A stretch of DNA of 64,000 nt from an uncultured Prevotellaceae bacterium (GTDB lineage Bacteria > Bacteroidota > Bacteroidia > Bacteroidales > Muribaculaceae), in assembly GCA_946409635.1 (NCBI GenBank), contig CAMJXD010000003.1, forward strand, positions 1 to 64,000, written 5' to 3'. Position numbers and translations under genes: made by a program. The notes beneath the pieces were generated by a model. The model worked only from the letters and a program-made list of their open reading frames with translations, made no database searches and was not told the DNA's origin. Positions 1 to 6,992 of the stretch are shown here, piece after piece (position 1 is the stretch's first letter; each line of letters begins with the position of its first letter).

Positions 1-51
1 AGGGCGCGCTCGGGACTTACACCCGTTAGAACATGACCATGCCATGCGTAC
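1..51 (-). ncRNA. 5' end of a group IIC intron (runs off the window)
   Basis: Read on the minus strand from base 51, the sequence begins GTACGC, continues with GGCATGG, and then has a CTAACGGGTGTAAGTCCCGA block. This order and wording closely follow domain I at the 5' end of bacterial group IIC introns such as the Oceanobacillus one (GUGYG start, GGCAUGG, then GGGUGnnAGUCCCGA). The 5' boundary lies a few bases behind the T-run of a terminator hairpin at 54-87, which is the insertion preference known for IIC introns. The ribozyme core and any maturase gene would lie before base 1. The family call rests on recalled consensus. Confidence 0.7.
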
Positions 52-53
52 AA

Positions 54-87
54 CAAAAATCGCCGGCAGCATCACGTGTCGGCGATT
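54..87 (-). terminator. Intrinsic terminator, probably the original terminator of the tRNA
   Basis: On the minus strand ATCGCCG pairs with CGGCGAT around a 14-nt loop and is followed by TTTTTGTTG. Its orientation fits the tRNA at 4981-5054, which would read straight into it if the integrated element (89-4993) were absent. Confidence 0.75.
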
Positions 88-88
88 C

Positions 89-104
89 TTGTGGTCCCAC
101 TTGG
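89..104. repeat. attL: core repeat of the integrated element
   Basis: The 16-bp sequence TTGTGGTCCCACTTGG is repeated exactly, in the same orientation, at 4978-4993, where it is the 3' end of the tRNA. Identity stops on both sides (c/a before, a/g after). This is the pattern left by site-specific integration into a tRNA 3' end. Confidence 0.9.
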
Positions 105-220
105 ACCAATAAACATTTTCAACGATATTAAACAACAATAAATAATATCCCTATAAATCAAGTATTTATAACACACCAAAACAGAATACACCAATCATTA
201 TTTAACATTATATAACAAAA

Positions 221-243
221 TAATGACACGATACATGACACAA
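221..243 (+). repeat. Left arm-type repeat (probable integrase arm site)
   Basis: TAATGACACG, four variable bases, then ATGACACAA. The same 10+4+9 arrangement in the same orientation occurs at 4887-4909 near the other end. Each site holds two ATGACAC units spaced by one helical turn. It sits just before the integrase -7 box, so integrase bound here could also repress its own promoter (inference). Confidence 0.65.
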
Positions 244-249
244 AACACC

Positions 250-257
250 TATCTTTG
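250..257 (+). promoter_or_regulatory. -7 box of the integrase promoter
   Basis: TATCTTTG matches the Bacteroidota TAnnTTTG -7 element, 27 nt before the integrase ATG at 285. A clear -33 TTTG is not seen. Confidence 0.55.
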
Positions 258-284
258 CACCGTGAAACTTAAATACGATTTATT

Positions 285-1622
285 ATGGCATCTATTCAAA
301 CATCTATCAGCAAGAGGGGCGGCAATGTTGCCGAGGTCAAACTGCGTTTTGTAGCGACACAAACAATCAAGCCCAAGTTTTCTACTGGCATAGCCGTGCC
401 AAGAGCATACTGGAGTGATGCTAAAGGCGAGTTAAAGACCAATGGCATGAACGCTGACCAGGCAGACAAGAATAATGACACAAACAAGCTGCTCTCCAAC
501 CTCAAAGCACACTTGAAATCTCGTTACATTGAAAACGGCCAGGGCTACACCACAGCCGAAGACTTACGCAAGTTTCTTGAATTGGAGTGCGACAAGTTCT
601 TGCATCCCGAGAACTACGAGCCGCAAGAGGACAAGCCCAAAACGCTCATGGAGATTGTTGGCGACGTCGTTACACTTGTGAGCGAGAAGGGCGAGATAGA
701 TGGTGACACGCTCACAGCAAGCACCATAATCACTTACAAGCAATGCCAGAGCCACTTGAATGCTTATCTAAAGTATAAGCGAGTAACTGACTACGAAACA
801 AGCGACCTCACATCTGCATGGTATGATGATTTCACGGCCTGGCTATATGACAAGCAAGGCCTAAAGCGCAACAGCGTAGGCAAGCAGGTCAAGGTCTTAA
901 AATCAATCCTGCGCAAGCGCATACCGATGGCACAGCGAGGCAGCTGCGAGTTTATTGTTCCCCGCAAATGCCAGGTGGTACGCGACAAGGCAAGTGACAT
1001 CAATGCTGTATTTCTCAACGAGGAACAGCTAAAGGTCATAGCCGAACAAACCCTATCGCCTAAGCTGGCTGCGCAACGTGATTTATTTCTTCTGCAATGC
1101 TGGACCGGGCAGCGATATAGCGACCTGGGGAAGTTGGTAGCCGAAAATATTCGCACCACAAAAAAGGGCAATCATCGTTATTTCTCAATAGTCCAGCAAA
1201 AGACTGGCGAACCCGTAGCCGTGCCTATCCTACCCGAAGCCGAGGCGATACTGGCCAAGTATGGCGATGCGATGCCCAAGCCCTGGAGCAATCAAAAGTA
1301 TAACGATGCTATTAGCGACATTTGTCACATCATAGCCAACACCGCTAAAGGCCGTGAGGCGGGGTTTAACGACGAGGTGGAACACCGACACAATAATTGC
1401 CGACTGGTGACAAAGGAGCGTTTCTACGATGCCGTGACCAGTCACACAGCCCGTCGGTCATTCTGCACAAATTGTTATCGACGCAGGATGCCCATCGCCC
1501 TGATCATGAGCGTAAGCGGACACCAATCCGAAAAGGTTTTCTTTGATTATATCCGTGAGCCGTTAAGCGAGGGCCGCAAACGTATGGTGGAGGACTTTTT
1601 CAACGAGAGCGAAAAGCATTAA
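285..1622 (+). CDS. int: Tyrosine recombinase / integrase of the element
   Basis: 445-residue site-specific recombinase that should integrate and excise the element at the tRNA core site. The N-terminal part (about 1-110) is an arm-binding-type domain and residues about 115-215 look like a SAM-like core-binding domain. The C-terminal catalytic domain shows the expected residues: Arg277 in GQRYSD, His387 and Arg390 in HTARR, His413 in SGHQS and the nucleophile Tyr422 in FFDYIRE. Length and layout fit Bacteroidetes ICE/IME integrases. The gene begins 180 bp inside attL, the usual position. The remaining element genes follow in the same direction. Confidence 0.93.
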   Translation: MASIQTSISKRGGNVAEVKLRFVATQTIKPKFSTGIAVPRAYWSDAKGELKTNGMNADQADKNNDTNKLLSNLKAHLKSRYIENGQGYTTAEDLRKFLELECDKFLHPENYEPQEDKPKTLMEIVGDVVTLVSEKGEIDGDTLTASTIITYKQCQSHLNAYLKYKRVTDYETSDLTSAWYDDFTAWLYDKQGLKRNSVGKQVKVLKSILRKRIPMAQRGSCEFIVPRKCQVVRDKASDINAVFLNEEQLKVIAEQTLSPKLAAQRDLFLLQCWTGQRYSDLGKLVAENIRTTKKGNHRYFSIVQQKTGEPVAVPILPEAEAILAKYGDAMPKPWSNQKYNDAISDICHIIANTAKGREAGFNDEVEHRHNNCRLVTKERFYDAVTSHTARRSFCTNCYRRRMPIALIMSVSGHQSEKVFFDYIREPLSEGRKRMVEDFFNESEKH

Positions 1623-1645
1623 TAACAACCAAAACTACAATCATC

Positions 1646-1903
1646 ATGACACAAATCAAAATAAACGACAAGACGCAAACAGCAATCAACCTGCTGGCTG
1701 AGTTTGACGAACTATCAAACCGCATCACCAACGCGATTGACGAACTACTCTGCATAGAGTCATTAGACAACGAAAGAGTTTCTGTCGCAATGAACGGTCT
1801 CGATAGTGCCGAATGCAGCTACCGCAGTGAGATCGTTGATGCCATCACGCTTGCGATAGGCTTTCGGCTTGGGCACGGCCAATATCAAGAAACGGGACTT
1901 TAA
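1646..1903 (+). CDS. Small protein of unknown function in the element
   Basis: 85 residues, acidic and mostly helical in appearance, with no motif I recognise and no signal peptide or membrane segment. It starts 23 bp after the integrase stop and is followed by a good terminator, so it is probably co-transcribed with the integrase. Position suggests an accessory element function, but the sequence itself does not show one. Confidence 0.6.
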   Translation: MTQIKINDKTQTAINLLAEFDELSNRITNAIDELLCIESLDNERVSVAMNGLDSAECSYRSEIVDAITLAIGFRLGHGQYQETGL

Positions 1904-1926
1904 GCCGCGACGATACCAGGGATTAT

Positions 1927-1960
1927 GCCTCACGTTTAACAGCGTGGGGCTTTTCTTTTT
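1927..1960 (+). terminator. Terminator after the integrase transcript
   Basis: GCCTCACG pairs with CGTGGGGC (8 bp, one G-T pair) around an 8-nt loop, followed by TTTTCTTTTT. Confidence 0.85.
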
Positions 1961-2033
1961 ATTGTGCTATCATTGACATAGCATTTTTTGTACAATGTTG
2001 TAAACTTAGAAGTTTCTTACTGATGCCGCTCAC

Positions 2034-2041
2034 TAATTTTG
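2034..2041 (+). promoter_or_regulatory. Probable promoter -7 box for the HTH/DUF3987 operon
   Basis: TAATTTTG fits TAnnTTTG and lies 115 nt before the first HTH gene. A second possibility is the TATAAT directly before the ATG at 2157. No convincing -33 element. Confidence 0.4.
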
Positions 2042-2156
2042 CACCAGTTCCAGGCAGCGTGGACTGAGGTTTAACGTATCACCCCCGAGAGCCACAACGC
2101 TTAGAGCCGACCGCACGGAGCCAGTTTGATACACTAAGGCAAGGTGCGGATATAAT

Positions 2157-2435
2157 ATGGCAGACGATATTATTAATATCATCAAATGCACAGCCGAAGA
2201 AACGGCAAAGCGAGTAGTGGAGAAGTTAAATCCCTCACTACAGCACAACTCGGCAGACCCCGACGAACTCATTTCCCAGGACGAGGCCCGCATGATGCTG
2301 GGCGGCATATCGTCAATGACTTTGAGCCGATGGAATCGAGCAGGTATTCTACGCAAGCATCACATCGGCAAGCGCATAGCGTATCGTCGAGGCGATATTG
2401 ATTCACTACTAAGGAAAGGAGCTGGCCATGAGTGA
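2157..2435 (+). CDS. Helix-turn-helix (excisionase/MerR-like) protein 1
   Basis: 92 residues. After an N-terminal helical stretch, residues about 42-90 form a MerR/excisionase-type helix-turn-helix: an acidic DEARMMLGG segment, then MTLSRWNRAGIL, then a basic strand pair (GKRIAYRRGDIDSLL). Such proteins in Bacteroidales elements act as recombination directionality factors or local regulators; which role applies here is not shown. It overlaps the next gene by 8 bp and is clearly paralogous to it. Confidence 0.8.
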   Translation: MADDIINIIKCTAEETAKRVVEKLNPSLQHNSADPDELISQDEARMMLGGISSMTLSRWNRAGILRKHHIGKRIAYRRGDIDSLLRKGAGHE

Positions 2436-2742
2436 CGCAAGTGTAATAAACACCCTGCAAGCACTTTTCGAGAGGCTTGCAGATGAGGTGGCAGAGAGGG
2501 CAGCGACGCTGGTAGCAGAGAAAGTGGCGACACAAGTAGGCTGCATACCATCAAGTGTACAAGCAAGCCAAGATGATTTTGTGTATTGCGACGAGGCCCG
2601 CAAATTGTTGGGAGGGGTTTCATACATGACCCTTTCACGCTGGGACAAGACTGGCTACTTGCCTAAGCATCATGTCGGCAGACGAGTTGTCTACCGACGA
2701 GTAGACATCATTAATCTTCTAAAGAAAGGAAGTGAGAAATGA
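2428..2742 (+). CDS. Helix-turn-helix (excisionase/MerR-like) protein 2
   Basis: 104 residues, a paralogue of the gene directly upstream. The same DEARKLLGG, MTLSRWDKTGYL and GRRVVYRRVDIINLL elements occur at residues about 53-100, while the N-terminal thirds are more divergent (this one has an alanine- and glutamate-rich helix). Its start lies inside the end of protein 1 and its stop overlaps the DUF3987 start in an ATGA, so the three genes are translationally coupled. The pair may form a heterodimer or split excision and replication control (inference). Confidence 0.8.
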   Translation: MSDASVINTLQALFERLADEVAERAATLVAEKVATQVGCIPSSVQASQDDFVYCDEARKLLGGVSYMTLSRWDKTGYLPKHHVGRRVVYRRVDIINLLKKGSEK

Positions 2743-4115
2743 CACAAGAAAAAAAGGAGCCATTGGCCCCAACAAGAACTGACGCAAATATAGTAACTGA
2801 TTTTCAATCTACCAAAGGATTAGACAATTATTCATCTCCGCGAAGTGTAATAAGTACACACGTTCCTGGCTTTGCCAACATCTTAAATAACAGCAAGATC
2901 ATAGACAAACCCAAGTACGATGCCTCTAAAATGGCACCAGCAGATGAACTTCTAAACTTTCCTAATTGGCATTTGCCCGAAGATTTGAAAGAGGTTATTG
3001 AGTACGTTGCGAAGGGTTACAACGTAACACCCGACATCCCGACCGCGGCAATGTTCTCAGCAGCAGGGGCCGCACTTGGCAAGACGATAAAAGGACACAG
3101 CGGCAACCACACCAATCACCCATTTTTGTGGTTTGTCATTGTGGGACCTAAAGCCCTGGGCAAATCAAAACCCGTTGAGTTTTTCTACTCACCACTTGTC
3201 GAGGCCGACAACGAATCCGCGCGACGATACAATCAAGAACTGAATGCCTGGAAAGCAGCACCCAAAGACCAACGAGGTGACCCACCGATGCTGATGACCC
3301 GCGTTTGCCAAAACGCAACCGATGAAAGGGTATTCCATAAACTCGCCCAAAACGGAGGCGCGCTTGCATGGGTTTGTGACGAGTTTGGGACGCTCATGGG
3401 CGGGATGGGACGCTACAGCAGTGGCGGCAACAGCATGATGATAAACAACCTGCTATCTTTGCACACTGGCTTGTTGTTCAGCCGCGAGACCGTAGGCGAC
3501 GAGGCTTTAAGAGTTGAGGCACCAGCCGTGACCATCATGGCAACAACACAACCCGCAACAATTAAGAAACTCATGACACCTCATCTTGAAAATGGTTTCT
3601 TTGAAAGATTCTGCTACATTCGCGCTCATCGTTTGACTGAGGTGCGGCTACCATCAAAAATCCCCGACGAGGCGACCAGAACATGGCGCGATTATATAGA
3701 CCGCTTAACCCGCAACCAGGTAAGCGACATTTACGAAAACAATCGCGCGCAAGAGATACACAATAATGCCTTATTGAGATGGCAAACAACGAGCCTGGGG
3801 GCAGATGATGACACAATAGCAAGCATCTACACAAAAGCCAATTATGTGTGTTGCCGCTTGCTCCCCATTGTCGCAAGACTTAGAAACGAAAATGTCATTG
3901 ATGCGCCCACAATGTTGTACTCAGTTGATTGCACCGATTTTCTCATAAATCATCAGATTAGAGTATACCTTGAGATGAGGGGACCAATCGAATCGCAACT
4001 ATCTAAAAAAGAGGTTGGTCAGTTCCTGCTTGAAAAAGGACTGGTAGCCAACAAGTCGAAACTCGCTGGCATTTTAGGAGTCAGCAAGTCTGCAGTAACT
4101 CAATGGGGATTATAA
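2739..4115 (+). CDS. DUF3987 protein, probable element replication/primase-helicase-like factor
   Basis: 458 residues. Residues about 70-400 match the DUF3987 family found in Bacteroidales mobile elements. A P-loop-like GPKALGKS lies at residues 136-143, an acidic CDEFG (Asp214) could be a Walker B equivalent, and a TTQPAT segment resembles sensor 1. The last 35 residues look like a helix-turn-helix (NKSKLAGILGVSKSAV). The usual partners in larger elements, a CHC2 primase and mobilization proteins, are absent. It is the last gene of the operon, and possible iterons follow directly after its stop. Confidence 0.8.
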   Translation: MTQEKKEPLAPTRTDANIVTDFQSTKGLDNYSSPRSVISTHVPGFANILNNSKIIDKPKYDASKMAPADELLNFPNWHLPEDLKEVIEYVAKGYNVTPDIPTAAMFSAAGAALGKTIKGHSGNHTNHPFLWFVIVGPKALGKSKPVEFFYSPLVEADNESARRYNQELNAWKAAPKDQRGDPPMLMTRVCQNATDERVFHKLAQNGGALAWVCDEFGTLMGGMGRYSSGGNSMMINNLLSLHTGLLFSRETVGDEALRVEAPAVTIMATTQPATIKKLMTPHLENGFFERFCYIRAHRLTEVRLPSKIPDEATRTWRDYIDRLTRNQVSDIYENNRAQEIHNNALLRWQTTSLGADDDTIASIYTKANYVCCRLLPIVARLRNENVIDAPTMLYSVDCTDFLINHQIRVYLEMRGPIESQLSKKEVGQFLLEKGLVANKSKLAGILGVSKSAVTQWGL

Positions 4116-4127
4116 CCTTGCAACGAA

Positions 4128-4265
4128 CTTAACCTTAACTCCAAAATCGTCTCAAATCACTGATAAACAACATTTTTAGCAACAAAAAGAGTTAACTTAA
4201 CTAAAAAAACGCCATAGATTACTGATACACAATAATTTAATAATAAAAAGGAGTTAAGGGTTAAC
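4128..4265. repeat. Iteron-like GGAGTTAAGGGTTAA repeats after the DUF3987 gene
   Basis: Three related copies: 4128-4142 (CTTAACCTTAACTCC, inverted), 4189-4201 (GAGTTAACTTAAC) and 4250-4265 (GGAGTTAAGGGTTAAC). Between them is an imperfect pair, AATCACTGATAAACAACA and GATTACTGATACACAATA. AT-rich spacers and the adjacent replication-type gene make an origin or a regulator-binding region possible. Confidence 0.45.
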
Positions 4266-4268
4266 TAC

Positions 4269-4294
4269 GGGGCCACTCATTGTAGCCCCTTTTA
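4269..4294 (+). terminator. Terminator of the HTH/DUF3987 operon
   Basis: GGGGC pairs with GCCCC around an 11-nt loop, followed by TTTTATTAT. It lies 150 nt after the DUF3987 stop. Confidence 0.6.
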
Positions 4295-4295
4295 T

Positions 4296-4783
4296 TATAC
4301 CGCGTCGCCACCACCCTAAAAAGGGGTTCCAAAAGTTTGGAATCCTGGGGCGCGTGCTATCCCTCTTGGGGGTGTCTTGCCGCGCCCCCATGTGGGGGTC
4401 CCATTCGCCCCTGCTGTTTGCCTTGCCCTGCCCTGGTCCGCGTCGCCATCATAATACGAAACAGCAGCCCAACAACGCACCAACTATTCGGTGAGCGATT
4501 TTAAGCCGTTCTAAGAACACCGAACCATAAAGATAGCCATCCATGCCACCCAGGGGGAGAAAAGCAAGCAGGAGCAATCTATATGCCATTATTTGGACTG
4601 ATTCTAAATAAGACACACACGAAACACGCGTTATCGTGTTTTTCATGCATAACAACCTCTACTATATATATTATACTCAATTTATATATAGACTTAATAT
4701 ATTATGCTCAATATATAATAACGGCTGTACTTTGAAAATCACCCAGCAAGGCAGAGCAAGCACACAAAAGACAATCCAGGTAA
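4296..4783. other. Non-coding end region of the element with palindromes
   Basis: No convincing gene. It contains TTCCAAA-AG-TTTGGAA (4327-4342) and CCCCCA-TG-TGGGGG (4385-4398) in a GC-rich patch, then an AT-rich stretch (about 4660-4725) of TATATA-type sequence. Palindromes beside AT-rich DNA are what an origin of transfer or replication can look like, but no nick-site consensus is recognised. Confidence 0.4.
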
Positions 4784-4814
4784 TTGCACAAGTCAAAAAT
4801 AAGTTTTACCTTTG
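4784..4814 (+). promoter_or_regulatory. Orphan promoter near the right end of the element
   Basis: TTG (4784-4786), 20 bp, then TACCTTTG (4807-4814): a good Bacteroidota promoter. No credible open reading frame follows (the nearest ATG at 4821 gives five codons), so it may make a short RNA running toward the tRNA in antisense, or be the relic of a lost gene. Confidence 0.5.
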
Positions 4815-4886
4815 CACCAAATGCCGCAAGGTATTTAAGTTTCATTTTCGCCTCCGCTTTGTGAAAAGTGAGGGCGATTTCTTCAT

Positions 4887-4909
4887 TAATGACACGTATA
4901 ATGACACAA
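4887..4909 (+). repeat. Right arm-type repeat (probable integrase arm site)
   Basis: TAATGACACG, TATA, ATGACACAA: the counterpart of 221-243, in the same orientation, 68 bp inside the right core repeat. Confidence 0.65.
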
Positions 4910-4977
4910 TTCGCAATTCTAAAGAGAAAATAAAACTGCCTAACAAATTGAAAAACAACGTGTTAGACAGAGTTAAA

Positions 4978-4993
4978 TTGTGGTCCCACTTGG
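4978..4993. repeat. attR: core repeat within the tRNA 3' end
   Basis: Exact copy of 89-104. It includes the tRNA acceptor 3' strand and part of the T stem, so the tRNA stays intact after integration. Confidence 0.9.
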
Positions 4994-5054
4994 GCTTGAA
5001 CCAAGGACTCCCTGATTATGAGTCAGGTGCTCTAACCAACTGAGCTATAGGACC
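4981..5054 (-). tRNA. tRNA with anticodon CAT (elongator Met or Ile2)
   Basis: Read on the minus strand the sequence folds as a full cloverleaf. The acceptor GGTCCTA pairs with TGGGACC, the D arm contains AGCTCAGTTGGTTAGAGC, and the anticodon arm is CCTGA-CTCATAA-TCAGG with anticodon CAT. The T arm contains GGTTCAAGC, and the discriminator base is A. CCA is not encoded. CAT could be elongator methionine or lysidine-modified isoleucine-2; I cannot separate these by eye. The 3' end is the integration site of the element, and the tRNA has lost its adjacent terminator. Confidence 0.95.
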
Positions 5055-5987
5055 GGCTATTGATGGCCACAGCCATACAAAGCGGGTGCAAAGATACTAA
5101 AATAATATGAAACAGCAATCTGTGAGACGACTTTTTTTTAGATACAATTATCAATGAGTGCTTGGTCAGAAATCAGTCAGCCTGTCTCCATGACATCACA
5201 GGGCGGCAGTATACACTACTGGAATGAATAAAGTTTCAATAATTGTCGATGTTTACGGGCAAGCGAGGATCACAATAGCGCGAAACAAGTCATCGCTGCC
5301 ACTTGTTTTTACAGTCATCTGCCGTGAGCTACGAATACTGATATAAAGCAAAATAGACAACTTTTTTAGACAAATTTGAAACATGCCTGTAACAATTAGC
5401 GCATTTTATTAGCAAAATGCAACTAAAAACGGATTTTTCACATTTTTTAAAACTTAAATTTTCCACATATAGAGATTTTATTCTTTATTTGCATCGCGAA
5501 TTAAAGAAAGAATTTCAATCTCTGCTTAGACAGATTAAGCAGGAGAAAGAGTAGTAAATGCTTTTATGGGGTAAATATAGTTTTCAAGTATTAGTAATTA
5601 TTGAGGGTCTCAGCAGTGATGCTTGGACCTTTCTTTTTTCCCTGGACAAAACAGATTCGTGAGACTGATGAGGATTGACCTCACGACACCACACTATTAT
5701 TCCGCTGTCCCGATTGCTGGCCATGCCGACGAAAAGAAGGCGGTGCCTGTAAAAATTGCAGACAACGCCTTCAAGTGCCACTGCAACCTCGATTAGACAT
5801 TCACATGCTTCCTTCCGGTCCAATGGCGTAGGGAAATTTAGACTAAATGATTTCAATCTCTCTATGGTTATAAACTCGATTGCTTTAAAACCACTTTATG
5901 CTAGTTAAAATCACAACGCAAAAATATATCGGATTTCAACAAAAAGCAAATTTTTGAAAATATGTGATATTTTTCAAAATAAGCAAG

Positions 5988-6024
5988 TCCCGCTCACCAT
6001 CGGAGTCATCGTGAGCGGGATTTT
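5988..6024 (+). terminator. Strong hairpin terminator in the gene-free region
   Basis: TCCCGCTCAC pairs perfectly with GTGAGCGGGA (10 bp) around a 13-nt loop, followed by TTTTC on the plus strand. No upstream plus-strand gene is evident, so it may end a small RNA or a vanished gene. Confidence 0.6.
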
Positions 6025-6258
6025 CAAGGCGGCAATAGTTCGCTGCAATACAACTAGTTAATTTCAAACTTCAATGTAGCGATTGGCCGGTTCAACCCTG
6101 GGCAACAATTCATTAATTATGCACAGCGGGACGGATTTGGCAATATTTATTCGGCCACAGACCGAAAATTGGTATAAAAAGCAAGGCGATTTAACGATTT
6201 TTAACCTATTATCAGCCATTTGTCACCATTCGGCGAATCGGCACGACGCAAAACATCA

Positions 6259-6290
6259 CGCGAAGCCGCGAAACCGTGAAACCGTGAAGC
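6259..6290. repeat. Four tandem 8-bp units (CGYGAARC)
   Basis: CGCGAAGC, CGCGAAAC, CGTGAAAC and CGTGAAGC stand directly one after another, 55 bp beyond the stop of the WbqC-like gene. Confidence 0.8.
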
Positions 6291-6344
6291 GAGGCTGGGT
6301 TCAGTGAATTGTTGTGACCCGTTTGCGTATCCAGTACAGGCGCA

Positions 6345-6992
6345 TCAGAGCATCTGGGTGAGGGTGATGACACCCTCGCGGCCCATGTTCATCATCAAGT
6401 CAAGTATGCTCAAGTCATTGACAAAGCCCGATGTTGCCGTCCACATCTGGTAGTAGGGGACGTCGGTGATGGGCAAGTCGTCGGGCCGTTTCATGGCGAT
6501 ACGCCCCCTCAGGTCCAGAGCCTCGCAGGAGCCAGTGTCCTGCAAATCACCGCTGCCCACATACCGGGTCACGAGGGGCAAATCCATGAAATCAACGATG
6601 ACCTCATGCAGCTGGCTGTTAAACTCGTGCAGGAAGCGCTGGTTGCCATGGATGACTCGCGAGAGATCGTCGGCCACATAGTCGAAGTAGGGCGAGCGGC
6701 CATAGGCTGAATAGAGTGCCCCCCAGTGCAGCCGCCGCCAGTCGCCGTGTTCCGAGATGAGCACGTCGCGCAGCGGAGCAGCCATGTTGTTTGTAGCGCC
6801 CACAAGGGGCACGGTGAGGGTCTGCAGACCGTTAGGCCCGTCGATGCGGTAGCGATGGTGGCTGTGCCTTAAGGGCAGACGCCGCTCGTCCAGGTCGACC
6901 AGCAGCGTGCCAGCCTTGACGGCAGCGGCATAGCACCGGACGCTGCCGGCACACATGCTGCCCATGAGTACAGCTTCAACCGACGGCGTCAC
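6345..6992 (-). CDS. WbqC-like family protein
   Basis: 215 residues resembling the WbqC family, whose members are often linked to polysaccharide or O-antigen loci and whose reaction is not firmly known. Family-like elements are the HRYRI segment with a following TLTVPLVG strand, the DWRRLHWGALYSAYGRSPYFDY block (residues about 83-104) and the late helical part. The start is a GTG overlapping the TGA of the signal peptidase gene (GTGA), so the two are translationally coupled. The N-terminal residues are less typical than the rest. Confidence 0.8.
   Translation of the reverse strand: MTPSVEAVLMGSMCAGSVRCYAAAVKAGTLLVDLDERRLPLRHSHHRYRIDGPNGLQTLTVPLVGATNNMAAPLRDVLISEHGDWRRLHWGALYSAYGRSPYFDYVADDLSRVIHGNQRFLHEFNSQLHEVIVDFMDLPLVTRYVGSGDLQDTGSCEALDLRGRIAMKRPDDLPITDVPYYQMWTATSGFVNDLSILDLMMNMGREGVITLTQML

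Larger units (their letters stand above)
89..4993. mobile_element. 4.9-kb integrative element in the 3' end of a CAT-anticodon tRNA
   Basis: The element is bounded by 16-bp direct repeats (89-104 and 4978-4993). It carries a tyrosine integrase next to the left end, an 85-residue unknown, two tandem helix-turn-helix genes and a DUF3987 gene, all on the plus strand. Near each end lies a 23-bp arm-like repeat (221-243 and 4887-4909). No relaxase, coupling protein, portal or capsid gene is visible. It therefore resembles a minimal or reduced mobilizable element or satellite that would need a helper to move between cells. Its genes are more AT-rich than the neighbouring chromosome. Confidence 0.88.
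5055..6344. other. 1.3-kb region without a convincing gene
   Basis: No open reading frame here has a plausible start, ribosome-binding context and recognisable protein. A 90-codon minus-strand frame (5584-5856) opens only with TTG. Structure seen: a GCATTTT/AAAATGC hairpin (5401-5420), a large imperfect inverted repeat around 5471-5524 (AGAGATT and ATTCTTT arms), a GCTTA/TAAGC hairpin (5525-5541), TCGTGAG/CTCACGA arms (5658-5686), a terminator (5988-6024) and tandem octamers (6259-6290). An unrecognised small RNA is possible. Confidence 0.5.

Noticed and set aside
1-36. C-terminus of an upstream protein on the plus strand
   Set aside because: The short open frame matches no family and the minus strand is much better explained as group IIC intron domain I.
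60-110. Possible CRISPR-like or REP repeats because of the repeated GGTCCCACTTGG
   Set aside because: Only two copies 4.9 kb apart, one inside the tRNA; integration core repeat explains it fully.
4449-4655. 68-codon minus-strand frame in the element
   Set aside because: No ribosome-binding context or family pattern; lies in the palindrome and AT-rich area.
4636-5043. 135-codon plus-strand open frame
   Set aside because: It runs through the AT-rich end of the element and antisense across the tRNA, with no protein-like pattern.
5584-5856. 90-codon minus-strand frame
   Set aside because: Only a TTG start, an in-frame stop not far upstream, no recognised family; could at best be a gene remnant.
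6083-6307. 74-codon plus-strand frame
   Set aside because: Its second half is the tandem octamer repeat; no protein features.
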